Shown piece by piece: positions 6,070 to 8,942 of a stretch of DNA of 8,942 nt. Source of the DNA: CAYQUC01 sp964514215 (lineage in GTDB: Bacteria; Pseudomonadota; Gammaproteobacteria; UBA6429; Thiohalophilaceae). The number at the start of each line of letters is the position of its first letter. Position 1 is the stretch's first letter. The DNA lies in assembly GCA_964514215.1 (NCBI GenBank), contig CAZEPW010000091.1, positions 1 through 8,942 of the forward strand, read 5' to 3'. A program made the position numbers and the translations under genes. The notes beneath the pieces are model-generated. The model was given only the letters and a program-made list of their open reading frames with translations. It was not told the origin of the DNA and did no database searches.

Positions 6070-8389
6070 TGGTCATTATGTCATTTTACGTTCCTCCAAA
6101 GGTGAAATACAAAACCAACGAATTGCGTTTGTTAATGGTCAAGCCACAACCCAATTGTATACAGGACAACGATTAGGAGCAGCAAGACTCAGTGCGCAAG
6201 TAGCCGATATGATTGCTTTTAATCCTTTTGCGATTGCGTATCCGGCAGGTGGGGGCAGTGCCGGTATGAGTCTCAGCGGCATCGTTGGCGATGAACTAGC
6301 TAACGGCATTTTTTCGACAATTGATACCGATACCGGTATAAGTTACACAATGGATTATGCCGTTAGTTCGACGTTAACCGTTAATGGCACTGTCGGTGAA
6401 GTAGTTCCCGTGAGCTTGGGCAGTTTAGCCGAACCCGTTATTGAGCCCATCTTGCATTATTCGTTATTCACGCTTGGTGGGGCAACCCAAAATACCGTTT
6501 TCGATCGTTATGACATCATTCACGGTAAGGCAACCGATTTAACAGCGACACGCGACAGCGCCGAAGGTTTTCGAGGTAGTTTACAATTCACAACCGATGC
6601 CTCCGCTATTCGAGTTCCCAATCATACCGCATTGGATAAAGCCAGTGAGCGTGGTGTTCAAACCCAAGCCGAAGGGGGATTTTCAATTGCGTTAAATTTC
6701 TTTGTGCCATCGGCTTATGCTGCGGCAAAAGATGCCAGTAGTCCGGGTTTTTGGGCCAGTATTAAAGCGGGTGTTACCAAGGTCGGCATGGGAATTGTTA
6801 CCGGTGCAAAAGCCTATGCCGAATTTAATCGACAAGTATTAGCTGGGATTTTTCTGGGTGATACCTCCACTACAGTTGGTGCTACCGCCGATTTTATTGC
6901 CGGGTTTATTCCGTTTTTTGGTGATGCACGGGATTTAGCGCTACAAGGGTGGTATGTCTATACTGATGATGCTCGTTATGATCAGTTGATTGTGATTGTT
7001 GCCTCTTTAGGTTTGGCAGCCGATAGTGCGTCACTAGTGGGAATTGCTGCAGCCATCCCTTCTGGCGGAACAACATTGACGTTAACGATCGTGGGGCAAA
7101 TATTAAAAAACATGCTGCGTGTTGTCAAAACAACGGCGAAGTTAATCCCCAAAGGGCCGTTTAGAAGTGTTTTATTACACAAATTAAAAGCGATGCTGGT
7201 TAATATCAAATCCGGGCAGTGGAATGCTTTGGGAAATACGCTGTCGGTTGGCTCGCTATTGTATGCGGTTTTAGTCGATCCAAAACTGCGTGAGGTTATG
7301 TTTGGGGCGATTCAAAAAGTATCCGATTTTGATGTGTGGGCACGTTTTGTATCAAAGTATGAAGATTTACCCGCTAAAGTTGCTTCATTAGATGAAAAGT
7401 TGTTAGACTTTTTTATTACGTCAGCAAATGCAAGAGTCATTGATGATTTAGTTATCGCATTAAAAAATAGAATTACCGATCTTGAGCTTAGGGGAAAAAC
7501 CGGAACAGAAATTGGTCAATTTTTTACTCTTGCGTTAACAAAAGCCGAAAAATATGCTAAAAATGTCGACATAAACGATGTTCTTGCCCCGTCATTTTTT
7601 AGAACTACTTTTCGCGCTTATGAAAAAATTGGTGATAAAGGACTTGATGTTATTATGAATGCGTGGTCAGCGACTCGAAAAGGTACTTTGGACTTCAAGG
7701 AATTTATGTCCGTGTTTTCGGATTTAATTACTAATGCCCCCCATATATTTAATGATCCTGCATTTTCCAAGGGAATATCACATGTTCTAAGTGATATGGG
7801 ATCAAGCACAAAGTCAGTTACTTATAAAGTACAAGGTGCGCGTCATCACATTCATATCATGCAAGATGCCAGTAGTGCGAGACTGGGTGCCATAATACGC
7901 GGTATTGAAGTCCCAAAGGTTATTTTTGTTGATGGAAAGGCTATTGGAAAGCGTATCCATGATGATATAATCGAAATAGCAGGCAATACTATTTATCGTG
8001 ATGCCAAAAGCTGGGATCCAAAATACGCTGTTTCAAATGTTAAGTCTTCATTAAATAAACTACCCGTTGATGTTGTAGATATTAATGGCGTTGTTAAAAA
8101 GACCAAAGAACCTGCGGGTCAAATGTTTCTTGATATGGCGATAATGTGGGAAAAAAGATTAAATAAAAATGAGTGGATCGAGTGGACATTTGATAAGAGA
8201 ATGACGGATGTTGATCTTGGGAATATTGTAACAATGTTGAAAAAAGAAATGTCGCCTAACGGTGGGGCTGCTAAAAAACTGTTTAAAGAATTAAAGTTAG
8301 ATAATGCATTAGACAACGATGAATGGTTTATTTTTTTAGAATCGTTATCAAATAAAATTCCAGAGATGATTAAGCGAGTTGGAGGCTAA
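5978..8389 (+). CDS. Polymorphic toxin C-terminal half: Big_1, LamG-like remnant, pre-toxin, nuclease-like tip
   Basis: Genuine coding begins at about 6017 (NTNVTVQVAA). The first 13 residues of the nominal frame are out of frame, and the gene is continuous with the preceding carrier segment if one C is removed at 6014-6016. Residues 18-90 complete a Big_1-like Ig domain. Residues 160-245 resemble the first half of a LamG/concanavalin-type domain (LQFTTDASAIRVPNHTALD, FSIALNFFVP), ending in SAYA, a possible processing site. Residues 296-376 are a hydrophobic pre-toxin region with GFIPFFGDARDL and two glycine/alanine-rich hydrophobic stretches. A long helical linker covers 377-610. The tip, 615-803, holds GARHHIHIM, then HDDIIEIAGN and YRDAKSW, a D...DxK variant of the PD-(D/E)xK nuclease core (D663, D675, K677). 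Neighbouring immunity overlaps its end for translation. Nuclease activity is inferred from motifs only. Confidence 0.7.
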   Translation: MILSSPCRLRSIPNTNVTVQVAATSPAGIVDGHYVILRSSKGEIQNQRIAFVNGQATTQLYTGQRLGAARLSAQVADMIAFNPFAIAYPAGGGSAGMSLSGIVGDELANGIFSTIDTDTGISYTMDYAVSSTLTVNGTVGEVVPVSLGSLAEPVIEPILHYSLFTLGGATQNTVFDRYDIIHGKATDLTATRDSAEGFRGSLQFTTDASAIRVPNHTALDKASERGVQTQAEGGFSIALNFFVPSAYAAAKDASSPGFWASIKAGVTKVGMGIVTGAKAYAEFNRQVLAGIFLGDTSTTVGATADFIAGFIPFFGDARDLALQGWYVYTDDARYDQLIVIVASLGLAADSASLVGIAAAIPSGGTTLTLTIVGQILKNMLRVVKTTAKLIPKGPFRSVLLHKLKAMLVNIKSGQWNALGNTLSVGSLLYAVLVDPKLREVMFGAIQKVSDFDVWARFVSKYEDLPAKVASLDEKLLDFFITSANARVIDDLVIALKNRITDLELRGKTGTEIGQFFTLALTKAEKYAKNVDINDVLAPSFFRTTFRAYEKIGDKGLDVIMNAWSATRKGTLDFKEFMSVFSDLITNAPHIFNDPAFSKGISHVLSDMGSSTKSVTYKVQGARHHIHIMQDASSARLGAIIRGIEVPKVIFVDGKAIGKRIHDDIIEIAGNTIYRDAKSWDPKYAVSNVKSSLNKLPVDVVDINGVVKKTKEPAGQMFLDMAIMWEKRLNKNEWIEWTFDKRMTDVDLGNIVTMLKKEMSPNGGAAKKLFKELKLDNALDNDEWFIFLESLSNKIPEMIKRVGG
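8381..8385 (+). promoter_or_regulatory. Ribosome binding site inside the toxin's last codons
   Basis: GGAGG is ten bases before ATG 8396 and is made from the toxin's terminal Gly-Gly codons, with the toxin stop at 8387-8389. The immunity gene's translation start is therefore physically tied to the end of the toxin gene, suggesting coupled expression. Confidence 0.7.
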
Positions 8390-8395
8390 TTATTT

Positions 8396-8942
8396 ATGAC
8401 GAAATATTCAGGTAGTATAATTGAATCAGTTAATAATAAAAGTGGAGTTACCATTGATCACAATAAGAACCTATATACTACTTTAGGTAAAAAATTGTAT
8501 GTTATGGATGATGAACAATTATCTTTCCTATTTGAGTTTAACTATCAATTTGATATTAATTTTTTAAACGATGAATGTTGGATTCAAAATATTGAAGATA
8601 TGTTTTCTGATGAAAAAGAATCGTTATTATTTGACTTTGATGTTAAAGAATTATCTAATGTTAAAATAGATGAGTCAATTAACAGTTCCACTAAAATCAT
8701 AGATGATAACTTAATAGGAATTAGTTTTAGATGGGAAAACCGATATCTTTTTTCATACCATAAAATATCTAAAACAAAAAAATCTGTTAAAGGTGAATAT
8801 TCATTTATAGCGCTAAATGAAAAATTAATTTTTAGTCGAGAAAGAACTAGCGGTTTATATTGTTTTGATAAAGAATTAAACGAAATATGGCATCAAGATC
8901 TAGGTGGTCATAATTATACAAAAGCCAATCAAACTCCTATGT
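8396..8942 (+). CDS. Probable beta-propeller-like immunity protein, partial (runs off window)
   Basis: The frame is open from ATG 8396 to the window edge, 182 codons with no stop, so the 3' end is missing. No signal peptide is present, and the protein is acidic. The sequence shows short repeating units of the kind found in PQQ/WD-type propellers: GVTIDHNKNLYTTLGKKLYVMDD near the start, and LIFSRERTSGLYCFDKELN followed by EIWHQDLGGH near the visible end (record, then FDKELNEIW). Such propeller-like proteins occur as immunity partners of polymorphic toxins (family knowledge). It begins six bases after the nuclease-like toxin and uses a ribosome binding site within it, the expected place for the cognate immunity gene. 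Its GC content is far below that of the carrier (14 G/C in 8641-8700), consistent with recent acquisition as a cassette with the toxin tip. Confidence 0.7.
   Translation, partial: MTKYSGSIIESVNNKSGVTIDHNKNLYTTLGKKLYVMDDEQLSFLFEFNYQFDINFLNDECWIQNIEDMFSDEKESLLFDFDVKELSNVKIDESINSSTKIIDDNLIGISFRWENRYLFSYHKISKTKKSVKGEYSFIALNEKLIFSRERTSGLYCFDKELNEIWHQDLGGHNYTKANQTPM

Noticed and set aside
6734..7877. 14-base direct repeat AAGATGCCAGTAGT within the toxin gene
   Set aside because: Two copies encode the common string DASS, and a match of this length within 9 kb can occur by chance. No further similarity surrounds them.

Overview
The window looks like accessory DNA from a low-GC Gram-negative bacterium, most likely a gammaproteobacterium. 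That placement is inferred from the Sec signal peptide, the bacterial Ig-like (Big-type) domains and the polymorphic-toxin layout. No housekeeping gene is present to confirm it. Every credible gene lies on the + strand, and I see no tRNA, rRNA, CRISPR array or recognisable transposase.

Layout: positions 1-74 hold the end of an upstream transcription unit with a good intrinsic terminator. Positions 104-866 are extremely AT-rich and non-coding. Positions 867-2603 encode a secreted Ig-repeat protein, now split by an apparent +1 shift in a C run and perhaps by a second, compensating shift near its end. Two unrecognised genes follow (2605-3450 and 3525-3986), best read as orphan immunity genes. 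Positions 3987-4712 carry a toxin C-terminal domain with a PD-(D/E)xK nuclease-like D...ExK core but no usable start codon. It is followed by a truncated acidic immunity-like gene (4802 to about 5090). That gene runs straight into the internal part of a second Ig/Big_1-repeat toxin, about 5074-8389. This toxin is broken by one extra C at 6014-6016 and ends in a hydrophobic pre-toxin region and a second PD-(D/E)xK-like toxin domain. The last gene, 8396 to beyond the window, is translationally linked to it and looks like a beta-propeller immunity protein.

How it fits together: the region reads as a polymorphic toxin locus, meaning an exported multidomain carrier with exchangeable C-terminal toxins plus immunity genes, in which past toxin tips and immunity genes have piled up. 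The 3'-most toxin/immunity pair looks like the intact, recently acquired one. The units upstream look displaced, silenced or retained only for immunity. Base composition supports this: GC content moves from about 5% (241-300) to over 60% (6241-6300) and back to about 23% (8641-8700).

Caveat: the reading-frame breaks at 1745-1748, 2541-2544 and 6014-6016 all sit in homopolymer runs. They could be real decay, phase variation or sequencing error, and the sequence alone cannot decide. All family names are by eye, without database searches.
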